Below the pieces are notes generated by a model. It had not been told where the DNA came from. It ran no database searches and worked only from the letters and a program-made list of their open reading frames with translations. From positions 81,506,953 to 81,570,952 of the forward strand of contig OY757921.1 of the NCBI GenBank assembly GCA_963585895.1: a stretch of 64,000 nt of DNA, in the 5' to 3' direction. The translations under genes were made by a program, and so were the position numbers. The DNA comes from Sepioteuthis lessoniana. Taxonomy: Eukaryota; Mollusca; Cephalopoda; Myopsida; Loliginidae. Shown here piece by piece: positions 37,901 to 42,179 of this stretch (the first letter of the stretch is position 1; each line of letters starts with the position of its first letter).

Positions 37901-40082
37901 TCGAATTGATCCATCAAATCGCTGTATAAGAAAATCAAGTAGCGAGATTTTGGTAGTTCAAGACAGGTTTTCAAACAGGTTTCAACAGAGGTGCATGCCG
38001 CCCGACCCATGTCATAACCCAGCCTGTCATAGCAATCCGACTGATTTGATAAGTATCAACAGGCCGACGATAACAACGCCGCCGTCATCGCCAAGAAGAG
38101 GAAGGTGAACCTTTTCTACGTACGCTAGCTGAAGTGCACGGAAGGAAAGAGTGATACAGAAAGAAGACGTTGATAGCGACAAAAAAAAAAAAAAAGAAAC
38201 AAAAAGAGAAAACGAGGAAGAACGCTATTGAACGAACTTTTTAACGACAGTCCGCTGTAATCCCTAAGAATAAAAGCGACTACTATTTTCTTCCTTGAGA
38301 TTCAAGTTTTGAGTGTTTCTTTTCTGTGAATTCATTTCTTTTTGACACAAAGTTTTAATTTTTTTGGTCCTATGCTACATTACGGCATCTCAATGGTTGT
38401 TGGATTTTTTCACGCCATCATTTTAAAACGAGTCGACGTTACCTACTGACCTTTGACAGACCAGTCAGTTAGAGATTTAGCAAGCAGGATGTGCACCTGT
38501 GTAAACAAGGGGACTGCGAAAATGAATCATGTGAATTGGGAACCGAAAGGAAAACGCGTAGACGTTATGAATGCTATATAAGTACACAGTTTCAATCCCC
38601 ACAGGACAGTTGGTAGGTCAAGAAGCAGAAGGAGTACTAAGTGGGACTTTGAATATAGGAGCACAACGTGAGTTAAAAAATATGGTGTCAAACATAACAG
38701 TCCTGTGTGTGAGTCATTCGTCTCTGTCTCTTTCTTACACCTGCAACATTTCGATCCTTTCGTAAATAAACACAAAGTATATATATATAAATAAACAAGT
38801 TATATTGCTTCTTCATTCTTGTTATATAATATAAACACTTCATATTTAGTAGCAATATTAATAGTTTAAGAGCCAATATATCAATGTAATTCAAAATTCT
38901 TTTAAATGTTATTTCAAACAGATCTATTTGACCCAGAGATGGAACCCTAGTAGTTACTACCACTCCAGTTCAGTTTGCAATCAATTTAAACAAGTAAATA
39001 CTTTACACTTCATTGAAATATCAATATTTTAAGAGCAAATGTATTACTAAATTCACAAACAATTTAAACAAGTAGACACTTCATTTTTAGTTGTAACATG
39101 AATGTTTTTTTTGAGTCAATCAATAAGTAAAGTTAACAAACCTTTTAAGTAGGTAAACACTTTATACTTTGTTGCAATATCAATTTGTGACTATGTTTGT
39201 ACGAGATTAAAATCAATGACATGGCTGAGGTTACTTACCCATATAAATTCCAGTCTTTGTTTTTTCTGGTACATTATTATCGACATAAGTTGTAAGCAAC
39301 GAGGTTCTTGGGGATTTTGCAATTCCTTGAACCAACATTCCAACCATAAACATGACAAAAGCGATCTTTGTCTGACTGGCCTGATTCTGCACGGACTTCT
39401 CTGTGCATTCTGATTGTTTTTTAATATTATTAAAGTCGGTTGTTGCATTGCATACCAGGGTTTCCATATCATGTTTCTGGAAAATAGCTACGCTGTCATT
39501 GTTCGACATATCTAAGCCTTCCTTCCTTAGGAATTTCGGTGTATGGTCGACAAAATAGGTGAGGCAACAGATTAGTCCTGAGAGACCGAAGAGAAACGTA
39601 GAGACGCCCAGACAACGCGGGATGTGTGTTCTTTTTGCAAAGTGGCTTATGAAGAGAACAGTGACCAAGAAACCTATGTCGTTACCGCTCATGATAACCC
39701 CAACCTGGGAACTGCTGAAGCCGAACTGCTTTTCAACAGATGTTATCTGTGAGGTGAGATACACAGTTAAAGTCTGGGTGAGTAAAGCTGCCATGCTGTA
39801 AGAAGCTGTAAAACAGACAAGATTTGCACAGACTTGCATTGATTTTGGCTTGCATCTATGAATACCACATTCGGGTTTTTCTTGGTCCTTCTCCTGGTAT
39901 GAAAGTTCTTGAGGTGATATAGAGTTGATCTGAGTAAGCCCTGACTCCCCGGAATCTTCTACATACGCCATATTTACGTACTCTTTTACAGGATCGGATG
40001 GACTGGGACTTCGAGATGGATCGTGCGGACTTGTCTGAAATTCAGACGGTGGTGTGATGACCTTTCTGGAACTTTTATTCAT
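5217..40082 (-). CDS. Organic anion transporting polypeptide (OATP/SLCO-family solute carrier), nine coding exons
   Basis: Predicted plasma-membrane carrier for sodium-independent uptake of amphipathic organic anions; the substrate cannot be read from sequence. The joined coding exons are 40082-39239, 35484-35398, 29213-29022, 23447-23283, 18012-17808, 11317-11182, 9736-9579, 8357-8293 and 5671-5217 (844, 87, 192, 165, 205, 136, 158, 65 and 455 nt). They sum to 2,307 nt, 768 residues plus TAA, with GT/AG at every intron and phase kept. Seen in the protein: a Ser/Pro-rich cytosolic N-terminus (about 1-80), hydrophobic segments from about residue 84, the family signature from D318 to L330 including RWIGAWW, an extracellular loop with Cys 481, 508, 512, 514, 522, 533, 537, 548, 550, 562 and 566 (Kazal-like), and a C-terminus ending STRL that fits a class I PDZ ligand. 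The length suits the family. The exact SLCO subfamily is not assignable here. ATG follows the acceptor AG directly, so an upstream 5' UTR exon is expected. Confidence 0.95.
5807..6044 (+). mobile_element. SINE-A with 13-bp target-site duplication
   Basis: B-box GGTTCGATCCC is intact and the A-box side is truncated. TATAAATGACAGC is repeated exactly at 5794-5806 and 6045-6057. It sits in the last OATP intron. Confidence 0.88.
6053..6400 (-). mobile_element. LINE-beta C-terminal fragment
   Basis: Minus-strand translation gives [18 protein letters not shown] and SARILRR, the conserved C-terminus of a common invertebrate non-LTR retrotransposon ORF. Internal stops show it is dead. Last OATP intron. 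Confidence 0.75.
6401..6829. other. No recognisable feature
   Basis: AT-rich intron sequence. Confidence 0.35.
6830..7420 (+). repeat. Minisatellite, about 75-bp unit, split by SINE-C
   Basis: CTCGATTATTGT recurs at 6860, 6932, 7009, 7083 and 7399 with similar flanks (ATATTCGATGAGTTGT). The first four are 72-77 bp apart; the last is displaced by the SINE-C at 7104-7331. Confidence 0.8.
7104..7331 (-). mobile_element. SINE-C
   Basis: Reverse copy with tail GGCATACCAACTTTCGTGGG, central block and tRNA-like head with GGAGTTCGAAC. Inserted within the 75-bp minisatellite. Confidence 0.85.
7421..7582 (+). mobile_element. SINE-B, internally deleted, 15-bp target-site duplication
   Basis: ATTGTGTTCTCGGCA is repeated exactly at 7406-7420 and 7583-7597. 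The copy keeps the A-box side (GTGGTGTAATGGTTATCGTC) and the 3' half, but the B-box and central block are missing. Confidence 0.9.
7687..7980 (-). mobile_element. SINE-B, full length, 17-bp target-site duplication
   Basis: TACAGAGATTTGTTTAT occurs at 7670-7686 and 7981-7997. Reading on the minus strand: tRNA-like head, central block (CCAGCTATGGGTAAATAGTA) and 3' end GAGGGGTTGGTAAA. It faces the copy at 7421-7582 head to tail in opposite orientation. Confidence 0.92.
7998..8292. other. Intron sequence between SINE-B and coding exon 8
   Basis: No repeat or frame recognised; about 300 bp of single-copy-looking DNA next to the exon. Confidence 0.35.
8293..8357 (-). CDS. OATP coding exon 8 (65 nt)
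   Basis: Short exon found by phase and homology. Acceptor TTTATCAG, donor CTTG followed by GTAAGT. It encodes [20 protein letters not shown], matching the conserved cytosolic (E)E/DK.xALG stretch entering membrane segment 11 in OATPs. Confidence 0.88.
8605..9472 (-). repeat. Tandem array of the stem-loop tail, 90-bp unit in 180-bp higher-order dimers
   Basis: TATGGCATATC/TATGGGATAT starts recur about every 90 bp (8612, 8704, 8795, 8884, 8975, 9064, 9155, 9244, 9335, 9424). Alternate units differ consistently (CATATCGATCATTG versus GATATTAACCATTG; AATTCC versus GATGCC), so the period is really about 180 bp. The unit is the reverse complement of the terminal tail of composite repeat D. It fills most of the intron between coding exons 7 and 8. 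Confidence 0.93.
9579..9736 (-). CDS. OATP coding exon 7, end of Kazal-like loop (158 nt)
   Basis: Acceptor AGCTTCAG, donor CTCAG followed by GTAAAA. It encodes [12 protein letters not shown], then GLCETDC, closing the cysteine set, and membrane segment 10 ending VILLR. Confidence 0.92.
9737..10218. other. Intron sequence without recognised features
   Basis: A-rich run at 9751-9780, then AT-rich sequence; nothing else supported. Confidence 0.35.
10219..10502 (+). mobile_element. Chimeric SINE: head of SINE-C joined to 3' half of SINE-B
   Basis: The head (GCGATGAACTGCGGAATCG, GCTATTACGTTCACTTTCGG) is SINE-C, whereas everything past the central block (GTAGGACGGACTAGGTTC, GAGCGGAGGGGTTGG) is SINE-B. 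The switch falls within the block both share (CCCTTGGGAAAGGTATGAA). Confidence 0.85.
10503..10745 (+). mobile_element. SINE-C
   Basis: Starts right after the chimeric SINE. tRNA-like head with B-box GAGTTCGAACTCC, central block, and tail GGCATTAGATAACCC to GACATGCCATAAAC. Confidence 0.85.
10746..11181. other. Intron sequence with D-body remnant
   Basis: Short D-like body motif (GGCTTCAAGTATTCCTATC) near 10813, then unrecognised sequence and an A-rich run at 11060-11107. Confidence 0.35.
11182..11317 (-). CDS. OATP coding exon 6, first half of Kazal-like loop (136 nt)
   Basis: Acceptor CGTCTGCAG, donor AAACG followed by GTAAAA. It encodes the Cys-rich [18 protein letters not shown] and SPCVAGC, seven cysteines in the spacing of the OATP extracellular Kazal-type domain. 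Confidence 0.93.
11588..11780 (+). mobile_element. SINE-A lacking its B-box
   Basis: Head ATTGGTGTAATGGTTAGAG, then a deletion removing the B-box part, then the typical TTGCTTAACACTCAGCATTA and 3' end. Confidence 0.82.
11783..12031 (-). mobile_element. LINE-beta internal fragment
   Basis: Open 82-codon minus-strand frame with [18 protein letters not shown] and RKQKWEEN, which I recognise as the region upstream of the C-terminus in the same retrotransposon lineage as 57060-57830. Truncated at both ends. Confidence 0.6.
12085..13690 (+). mobile_element. Penelope-like element remnant (reverse transcriptase plus GIY-YIG)
   Basis: Successive frames give [14 protein letters not shown], then [17 protein letters not shown], then [20 protein letters not shown], then LPFLDV-like [14 protein letters not shown] and [10 protein letters not shown], then [18 protein letters not shown], then [20 protein letters not shown] of a GIY-YIG nuclease. 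The order is that of Penelope-like retroelements. Frameshifts and stops break it. Where the YVDD catalytic motif is expected the sequence reads RQYYFFLKV, so the polymerase site is lost. Confidence 0.85.
13692..13979. other. No recognisable feature
   Basis: AT-rich intron sequence after the Penelope-like remnant. Confidence 0.35.
13980..14034. repeat. (TA)n microsatellite
   Basis: About 55 bp of TA repeats. Confidence 0.97.
14171..14383 (+). mobile_element. SINE-B, shortened
   Basis: Head GCAGTGTAATGGTTACCG, central block CCCTCCAGCTATGGG, and 3' end AGGGGTTGGTAAA with internal losses. Confidence 0.78.
15073..16010 (-). repeat. 172-bp tandem array, about 5 units
   Basis: GACCCATAGATAGG (last unit GACCCATTAGG) recurs at 15140, 15311, 15483, 15654, 15827 and 16000 (periods 171-173 bp). 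Units are nearly identical and contain part of the tail (GGTTGATATGCCATGAG then AAACCAAACC). Confidence 0.95.
16121..16190. repeat. Fold-back insertion inside repeat D
   Basis: CATAAACAGGACACTC at 16121-16136 is the exact reverse complement of 16175-16190, with partial pairing of the G-rich and C-rich loop arms. Other D copies lack the second arm. Confidence 0.85.
16245..16695. other. No gene; AT-rich with short (TAA)n run
   Basis: Unrecognised intron sequence; degenerate AATAATAAT run at 16659-16703. Confidence 0.4.
16698..17006 (+). mobile_element. LINE-beta C-terminal fragment, copy 1 of 3
   Basis: Open stretch with [32 protein letters not shown] and [11 protein letters not shown], the diagnostic C-terminus of this lineage. 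Confidence 0.8.
17170..17500 (+). mobile_element. LINE-beta C-terminal fragment, copy 2 of 3
   Basis: Same region as the preceding copy ([20 protein letters not shown]-like reading with stops), in the same orientation. Confidence 0.75.
17515..17720 (+). mobile_element. LINE-beta C-terminal fragment, copy 3 of 3
   Basis: Reads [20 protein letters not shown] and SARILRRVL. It starts mid-domain, so the three copies look like a local tandem duplication rather than separate insertions. It lies about 90 bp from OATP coding exon 5. Confidence 0.75.
17808..18012 (-). CDS. OATP coding exon 5 (205 nt)
   Basis: Acceptor TTGTTCCAG, donor CTTTAA followed by GTAAGT. It encodes membrane segments 8 and 9, starting [18 protein letters not shown], with the conserved basic turn [14 protein letters not shown], then the start of the large extracellular loop ([10 protein letters not shown], with Cys481 and a potential N-glycosylation site at Asn485). 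Confidence 0.93.
18182..18690 (-). repeat. Composite repeat D
   Basis: Tail at 18190-18260 (TATTAACTATTGTTGGTTAT), body, and head at 18440-18690 ending CCGCAGTTGACTGGG. Confidence 0.8.
18697..18948 (-). mobile_element. LINE-alpha 3' fragment with (TGA)n tail
   Basis: Tail (CAT)n at 18697-18714 on the plus strand, then minus-strand coding for [11 protein letters not shown]-type complement; the same 3' end as the copy at 20117. It runs into a (TA)n tract. Confidence 0.8.
18949..18988. repeat. (TA)n microsatellite
   Basis: About 40 bp of TA repeats. Confidence 0.97.
19477..19534. repeat. (CA)n microsatellite
   Basis: About 58 bp of CA repeats. Confidence 0.97.
19536..19910. mobile_element. 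Short mariner-like MITE with inverted ends
   Basis: Left end GTTCATAAAGTCCTGCGGAA pairs with the complement of right end TGCTGTAGGACTTTATAAAC (about 25 bp with few mismatches). Length about 375 bp, no coding capacity, dinucleotide repeats on both sides. Confidence 0.7.
19915..19994. repeat. (CA)n then (TA)n microsatellite
   Basis: About 40 bp of CA followed by about 37 bp of TA. Confidence 0.97.
19998..21778 (-). mobile_element. Mariner-type transposon relic interrupted by LINE-alpha
   Basis: Inverted ends of about 45 bp: left TTTCCAGACTTTTTTCGTAT at 20028 and the same sequence in complement near 21740, with TA on both sides. Minus-strand coding reads [35 protein letters not shown], then [18 protein letters not shown]: the last two catalytic acidic residues of a mariner transposase. 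The part with the first catalytic Asp is missing and there is a frameshift. A LINE-alpha copy is inserted near the C-terminus. Confidence 0.88.
20117..20981 (-). mobile_element. LINE-alpha fragment inserted in the mariner relic
   Basis: Longest LINE-alpha piece here. Minus-strand translation includes [18 protein letters not shown] (reverse transcriptase YADD catalytic motif), [36 protein letters not shown] and [17 protein letters not shown], then stop and a short TGA repeat. It is 5' truncated. The 312-residue open frame at 20126-21064 is a fusion of transposase and this fragment, not a gene. Confidence 0.9.
21800..21912 (-). mobile_element. Second mariner end fragment
   Basis: Repeats the right end of the preceding relic: CAAGAGTTTATGACAATTTG then AAAAAAAGTCTGGAAACTTA. 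It is diverged, so it is a separate old copy or duplication. Confidence 0.75.
21917..22291 (-). mobile_element. LINE-alpha 3' fragment with long TGA-repeat tail
   Basis: (CAT)n at 21917-21955 on the plus strand, then matches to the same 3' coding part (AGTGGCCGTACAACTGGTGT, GTGGGGTGTTGCTTCCAGGA), with an A-rich insertion at 22105-22143. Confidence 0.8.
22292..22385. repeat. (GA)n then (AT)n microsatellite
   Basis: About 70 bp of GA followed by about 22 bp of AT. Confidence 0.97.
22434..22545 (+). mobile_element. SINE-C, 3' part only
   Basis: Central block fragment CTTTCAGCTATGGGTTAAAT and tail TTGGCATTGAATAACCCAC. Confidence 0.7.
22618..22835 (+). mobile_element. SINE-C
   Basis: Head with B-box AAGTTCGAACTCC, central block, and tail GGCATTAAATAACCCAG then AAATGCCATTACAC. 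Confidence 0.8.
22836..23282. other. Intron sequence without recognised features
   Basis: A-rich runs at 22903-22930 and 23220-23256; nothing else recognised up to coding exon 4. Confidence 0.35.
23283..23447 (-). CDS. OATP coding exon 4 (165 nt, phase 1-1)
   Basis: Acceptor CCTTTCAG, donor TCTAG followed by GTAAGT. It encodes [20 protein letters not shown] and on to NVILG: the cytosolic approach and membrane segment 7, with the typical short NP motif before the helix. Confidence 0.92.
23790..24312 (+). mobile_element. Mariner-type transposase fragment
   Basis: Reads [20 protein letters not shown] (helix-turn-helix), [37 protein letters not shown] and [18 protein letters not shown], the N-terminal and central part of a mariner-like transposase. 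Stops interrupt it and it is cut off by composite repeat D at 24312. Confidence 0.75.
24312..24780 (+). repeat. Composite repeat D
   Basis: Head TGTAGAATACACCGACTAC through CTCCCAGGTTCACTCTGG, body of GTTTGAAATAGA units, and tail TTTGGCATTAAATAACCAAC ending CCAAACCAAAC. Confidence 0.85.
24781..25189. other. Possible LINE debris, unassigned
   Basis: Short frame at 24781-24901 reads [20 protein letters not shown]; not enough to name. The rest is AT-rich. Confidence 0.25.
25190..25252. repeat. (CT)n(AT)n(GA)n perfect palindromic microsatellite
   Basis: CT repeats, then AT repeats, then GA repeats, so the whole block is self-complementary. Confidence 0.93.
25349..25452. repeat. (GA)n / (ACAG)n microsatellite
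   Basis: GA repeats passing into GACA-type repeats. Confidence 0.95.
25453..26035. other. No recognisable feature
   Basis: AT-rich intron sequence. Confidence 0.35.
26036..26185 (-). mobile_element. SINE-B partial copy
   Basis: GACACAAGGTTGATTTTTAA and GCCCTATTATTTACCCATAG match the 3' half and central block; the head is missing. Confidence 0.65.
26229..26264. repeat. (TA)n microsatellite
   Basis: About 36 bp of TA repeats. Confidence 0.96.
26302..26588 (+). mobile_element. SINE-B
   Basis: Head TGTGGTGTATCCATTGTCG, B-box-like GAGCTCAAATCC, central block, and 3' end with a diverged GGTAAATA. Confidence 0.8.
27263..27286. repeat. (GATA)n microsatellite
   Basis: About 24 bp of GATA repeats adjoining LTR-B copy 1. 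Confidence 0.93.
27287..27919 (+). mobile_element. LTR-B copy 1 (solo LTR-like repeat)
   Basis: Starts TGTTGTATATTGAC and ends TTTCGCA. Shares long blocks with 32423-33037: ACTATTATATAACTGAG (TATA-like), GGTCTCCAACTCCCTCTC, and GCAAATAAAGTCAGAGG (polyadenylation-like). TG...CA ends and these signals fit an LTR; no internal coding is attached. A partial internal duplication (GCCATTCCAAAGAC twice) is present. Confidence 0.6.
27998..28870. repeat. GAAA-rich array with about 105-120-bp higher-order unit
   Basis: ATTGGATAAGATATAATTT recurs about every 102-122 bp (28031, 28133, 28255, 28366, 28469, 28573, 28679, 28791), each preceded by AGAAAGAAA runs and followed by CGAGAGAGATTGATCA. The long Phe/Leu/Ser open frames on the minus strand are by-products of this array. 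Confidence 0.95.
28915..28958. repeat. (AT)n microsatellite
   Basis: About 44 bp of AT repeats, 64 bp from the coding exon 3 donor. Confidence 0.97.
29022..29213 (-). CDS. OATP coding exon 3 with the family signature (192 nt, phase 1-1)
   Basis: Acceptor ATCACAG, donor CAAAG followed by GTAAGT. It encodes [20 protein letters not shown], matching the OATP superfamily signature D-x-RW-(I/V)-GAWW-x-G-(F/L)-L at the membrane segment 6 border, then a hydrophobic helix and a Lys-rich cytosolic loop. Confidence 0.95.
29588..29820 (+). mobile_element. SINE-C in left arm of inverted duplication
   Basis: Head TGGTGTAATGGTTAGAAGCG, B-box CGAGTTCGTACTCC, central block, and tail GGCATTAAATAACC to GATATGCCATTAAAC. 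Confidence 0.9.
29826..30027 (-). mobile_element. SINE-B fragment in the spacer
   Basis: Reverse copy with TTCTCCTAGACCAGTTGTCG and a diverged head; truncated 3' end. Confidence 0.7.
30150..30378 (-). mobile_element. SINE-C in right arm of inverted duplication
   Basis: Mirror of the left-arm copy (GGCATATCAACCGTTGCAGG, ACTGGAGTACGAACTCG). Confidence 0.9.
30640..31290. repeat. Imperfect minisatellite with palindromic core
   Basis: About 20 units of roughly 30-40 bp on the theme GTGATGATGTCTAGACGTCTAGACTACTAA. The core TCTAGACGTCTAGA is a perfect palindrome. In the intron between coding exons 2 and 3. Confidence 0.9.
31406..31663 (+). mobile_element. SINE-A with 10-bp target-site duplication
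   Basis: B-box GGTTCAATCCC intact. ACATCTTATA at 31396-31405 and 31664-31673. Confidence 0.88.
31710..31975 (+). mobile_element. SINE-B with 12-bp target-site duplication
   Basis: TATAATAAATTC at 31698-31709 and 31976-31987; head GTGGTGTTATGGTTGTCG, 3' end GGAGCTGGTAAATAG. Confidence 0.88.
32423..33037 (+). mobile_element. LTR-B copy 2 (solo LTR-like repeat)
   Basis: Same family and orientation as 27287-27919: starts TGTTATATTTTGACC and ends TACGGCA, with GAATTATTATATAATTGAG, GTTCGGTCTCCAGCACCC and TTGCAATAAAGTGAGAGG. Confidence 0.6.
33172..33400 (-). mobile_element. SINE-C
   Basis: Reverse copy from GGCATATCAACCTTCGTGG to the head GTTACGAGGGCTCC. Confidence 0.82.
33433..33680 (+). mobile_element. 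SINE-A
   Basis: Head GACATAATGGTTAGAGTG, B-box GTTCAATCTC, and 3' part CCCCTACACCTCGGTGTAG. Confidence 0.85.
33692..34190. other. Unassigned intron sequence
   Basis: Short frame at 33830-33954 ([20 protein letters not shown]) is suggestive of transposon debris but not identified. Confidence 0.25.
34191..35270 (+). mobile_element. Cluster of mariner-type transposase C-terminal fragments
   Basis: Starts with a mariner-like end GTACGAGGGTGAATTAAAAG. Coding pieces: [18 protein letters not shown] then [20 protein letters not shown] (34230-34755); [17 protein letters not shown] (about 34778-34830); [20 protein letters not shown] then [14 protein letters not shown] (34966-35105). These are repeated versions of the same domain end, so two or three copies overlap. 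A SINE-B is inserted in the first. Confidence 0.75.
34292..34579 (-). mobile_element. SINE-B with 15-bp target-site duplication, nested in mariner
   Basis: CCGAACCCTGTTTAT at 34277-34291 and 34580-34594 flanks the copy exactly. Confidence 0.92.
35398..35484 (-). CDS. OATP coding exon 2 (87 nt, phase 1-1)
   Basis: Acceptor ATTTTTCAG, donor AAAAG followed by GTGGG. It continues the frame as [16 protein letters not shown] and then reaches KIPVDLK, which is membrane segment 5. The donor is weaker than the others (GTGGGA rather than GTAAGT), but phase and homology fix it. Confidence 0.9.
35598..35842 (+). repeat. Composite repeat D, partial
   Basis: CATGACTCCCAGGTTCATTC head remnant, and variant tail GGCATAAAATAATGCTTGAC ending TTAAAATCAATCAATC. 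Confidence 0.65.
36001..36258 (+). mobile_element. SINE-A
   Basis: Head TTGGTCTAGTGGGTAGAG, B-box GGTTCAATCCT, 3' part intact. Confidence 0.88.
36263..37375 (+). repeat. Composite repeat D with amplified tails
   Basis: Head CCCAGTCGGCTGGGGCTG at 36269, body units around GGAACCATTTAATTTTG, then at about 36870-37375 five or six successive stem-loop tails (GTATAAAGAGGATTTAGCAT, then AATAACCAACAATGGTTGAT, then GCCATAAAACCAAACC). Confidence 0.88.
37396..37617 (-). mobile_element. SINE-B, diverged
   Basis: TTTTCCTTTTCCTACATC, CTACTGACCCATAATTAG and a head ending ATTCCATTTCCTACG on the plus strand. Confidence 0.65.
37771..38334 (+). mobile_element. Candidate solo LTR (LTR-C)
   Basis: Begins TGTCACGAACCTCGC; TATA-like CTGTATAAGAAAATC near 37922; AATAAAAGCGACTAC near 38270; possible CA end. 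It has no second copy in the window and no target duplication, so this rests on layout only. Confidence 0.35.
38438..38830 (+). mobile_element. LTR-A solo copy, plus orientation
   Basis: Shares TGACCTTTGACAG, CACCTGTGTAAACAAGG, TATAAGTACACAGTTTCAA, AAGCAGAAGGAGTACTAAG and CGTAAATAAACAC with the two LTRs at 40272-41545 in reverse. TATA and AATAAA sit in LTR order. It lies about 410 bp from coding exon 1 on its intron 3' side. Confidence 0.8.
38831..39190. repeat. Diverged 75-80-bp minisatellite, block 1
   Basis: Units on the theme AAACACTTCATACTTAGTTG, CAATATCAATGTTTTAAGAG, CCAATATATTAATAA; interrupted by a short repeat D fragment at 38920-38970. Confidence 0.8.
39239..40082 (-). CDS. OATP coding exon 1 (residues 1-281 plus 1 nt)
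   Basis: Acceptor TTTTTCAG directly precedes ATG; donor is ATATGG followed by GTAAGT. It encodes the cytosolic N-terminus, membrane segments at about 84-110, 125-148, 156-178 and 239-257, and the first large extracellular loop (about 179-238) with a potential N-glycosylation site (NAT). The YVDNNV stretch near its end resembles the conserved stretch before membrane segment 5 in OATPs. Confidence 0.93.
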
Positions 40083-40124
40083 CTGAAAAATTCAAATAAT
40101 GATCTTCAGTTAAATACGGTACAA

Positions 40125-40225
40125 AACTGTATCTTCATAATCATTTTGAACAAGTAAATACTTTCATACTTAGTTGATATATTTTATGAGCCAACGTGTT
40201 AATGTAATTCAAAATCAGTAACAAT
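40125..40225. repeat. 75-80-bp minisatellite, block 2 (about one unit)
   Basis: AAGTAAATACTTTCATACTTAG then GAGCCAACGTGTTAATGTAA, same unit as block 1, just upstream of coding exon 1. Confidence 0.7.
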
Positions 40226-40754
40226 CAATAATACTTGAATTCATAGCCGCAGATAATCACTACACTTATATTGTTGTATCACATAATGAAGAGGTAACAA
40301 TATTTGTTTATAATGATGTATACTTCGTGTTTATTTACGAAAGGGGCAAAATGTTGCAGTTGAGACAGAGAGACAGAAAGACGGACGACTGCTATGATTG
40401 ACACCACATTTTCTCAACCCAGGTTGTGATTCAACATTCAGAGTCCCCACTTAGTACTTCTGCTTCTCAGCCGGTGTGGTGGGTGGCCGCTCCTCTCTGG
40501 GCACTCGTTGACTATTCTCTGAAACTGACCGACACCTCATGTGGGGGGTTGAAACTGTGTGCTTATATAATATCCATAATGGCCATGTCTTTTCCTTACG
40601 GTTCCCAATTCACGTCCCCTTGTTTACATAGGTGCATATCCAGTTTAGAAAACCACAACTAACATGTTGTCAAAGGTCAATATGCAATACTCCTCCTTAA
40701 CGTATTTTTCAAAATGTTCATCAGTGGACATTTTCTTCGCATCCTTCTCCACCT

Positions 40755-40776
40755 CTCTCTCTCTCTCTCTCTCTCG
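40755..40776. repeat. (CT)n microsatellite
   Basis: About 22 bp, within the LTR relic interior. Confidence 0.95.
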
Positions 40777-41063
40777 CCACTCACATCTTACAAAAATATA
40801 TAAGAAAAAAACAACAGCATGATAGAATAATCATAATACAACTCAGATGGTGATCTTTTCATTATCTAACACCAGCCCGTTCTAGTTATTATCTAAATTA
40901 CTTCAATACCATTTCTTCGCACTGTAGACTATCCCTACGTGTATACATAAAAATATAATACAAACATATATCTCATTAAAAAAAAAAAATACACCATAGG
41001 GCTCTCCTTTGCAATTCCTTGAAGAAATTGAAAACATTCCAGAACCAATGTGTTTGTCCTAAA

Positions 41064-41081
41064 ATCCTGGTCACGGCACCA
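41064..41081 (-). promoter_or_regulatory. Retroelement primer-binding site (tRNA-His-like)
   Basis: TGGTGCCGTGACCAGGAT read on the minus strand. It starts with TGG, the complement of tRNA CCA, and lies 11 nt inside the LTR end. Confidence 0.75.
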
Positions 41082-41174
41082 ATCACAATTAATGTTGTAT
41101 ACCATAATGAAGAGACAATACTTGTTTATAAAAAACTTCGTGTTTATTTATGAAAGGGTCGAAATTAGCTGTAC

Positions 41175-41177
<3 letters not shown>

Positions 41178-41247
<70 letters not shown>
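41178..41247. repeat. (GA)n microsatellite
   Basis: About 70 bp within the 5' LTR of the relic. Confidence 0.97.
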
Positions 41248-41692
41248 GGACAACTTCTGTGATTGACACCCTATTTTCTTAACCCACGTTGTGATTCTAC
41301 ATTCAGAGTCCACTTAGAACTTCTTCTGCTTCTCAGACGAGGGGACAACCTCCCCTCTGGTCACTAGCTGACTGACTGTCCTGTGGGGGTTGAAATTGTG
41401 TACTTAGATACTATTCATAACGCCCATGCATTTTCCTTCCGGTTCCTAATTCACGAGATTCGTTTCCGCTGTTCCTTGTTTACACAGGTGCTTATCCTGT
41501 TAAGAAACCCACAACTAACATGCTGTCAAAGGTCAATATGAAACAATTGGTTGGTTGGTTGGTTGGTTGTCTGGTTTTACAATATGTTAAACCTTTTTGG
41601 TTGGTTGTCTGGTTTTACAATATGTTAAACCTTTTTGTGTTATTTTAAGGTACCCCATGATATACAGTAGAAAAATGTATCTTTATAATCAG

Positions 41693-42155
41693 TCTGTCGG
41701 CTGGGGCCGTAGAATACACCGACTACCTATTTGTAGAGTTGTAATACACTGCCACCCAACTAGTGTCCCGAAAATGACACTAAACTGATGGTGAGGCTTC
41801 AGTCCTGGATCGTCATTGCCATTTCTACCAAGGTCCACTGCGACTCAGAGTTGTAGTATTTGTTAGGGCCCCATTAATAGGTCAAATAGAAATCTTTAAC
41901 CATTAAATTGCGTGTAATCAAAGCATTGATATAAAATAGAATGATTTGCCTTAGCAATATTTGAAGCCATTTAGCTGTATGCAAATATTACTATTATTGT
42001 TTGCAATACTTGAAATCATTGATCTGTATGCAAAAAAATGAGCTCTGGCTCGTTTAAACGTTACCTACAAGCTATCCACTTAAAAATCATACATATAAAC
42101 ATGACTTGGCATTAAATAACTATCAAGGGTTGATATACCGTTAAACCAAAAAATA
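41693..42155 (+). repeat. Composite repeat D
   Basis: Head CGGCTGGGGCCGTAGAATAC, and tail TTGGCATTAAATAACTATC with GATATACCGTTAAACC. Confidence 0.78.
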
Positions 42156-42179
42156 GATAAATGAATAAACCAAACAGTA

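Larger units (their letters stand above)
40272..41545 (-). mobile_element. LTR retrotransposon relic with two LTRs, PBS and polypurine tract
   Basis: In minus orientation: 5' LTR 41545-41093 (starts TGTTTCATATTG, ends ACAACA), 11 nt, then TGGTGCCGTGACCAGGAT at 41081-41064, which is complementary to an animal tRNA-His 3' end including CCA. After about 370 bp comes AAGGAGGAG (40698-40690), a polypurine tract abutting the 3' LTR 40689-40272. The coding region is wholly deleted. A (GA)n tract expanded inside the 5' LTR. tRNA-His priming is my reading of the motif. No target duplication is visible. Confidence 0.8.

Noticed and set aside
38527-38963. Frames near LTR-A as coding
   Set aside because: They lie in the LTR itself and the neighbouring minisatellite; no retroelement protein motif is present.
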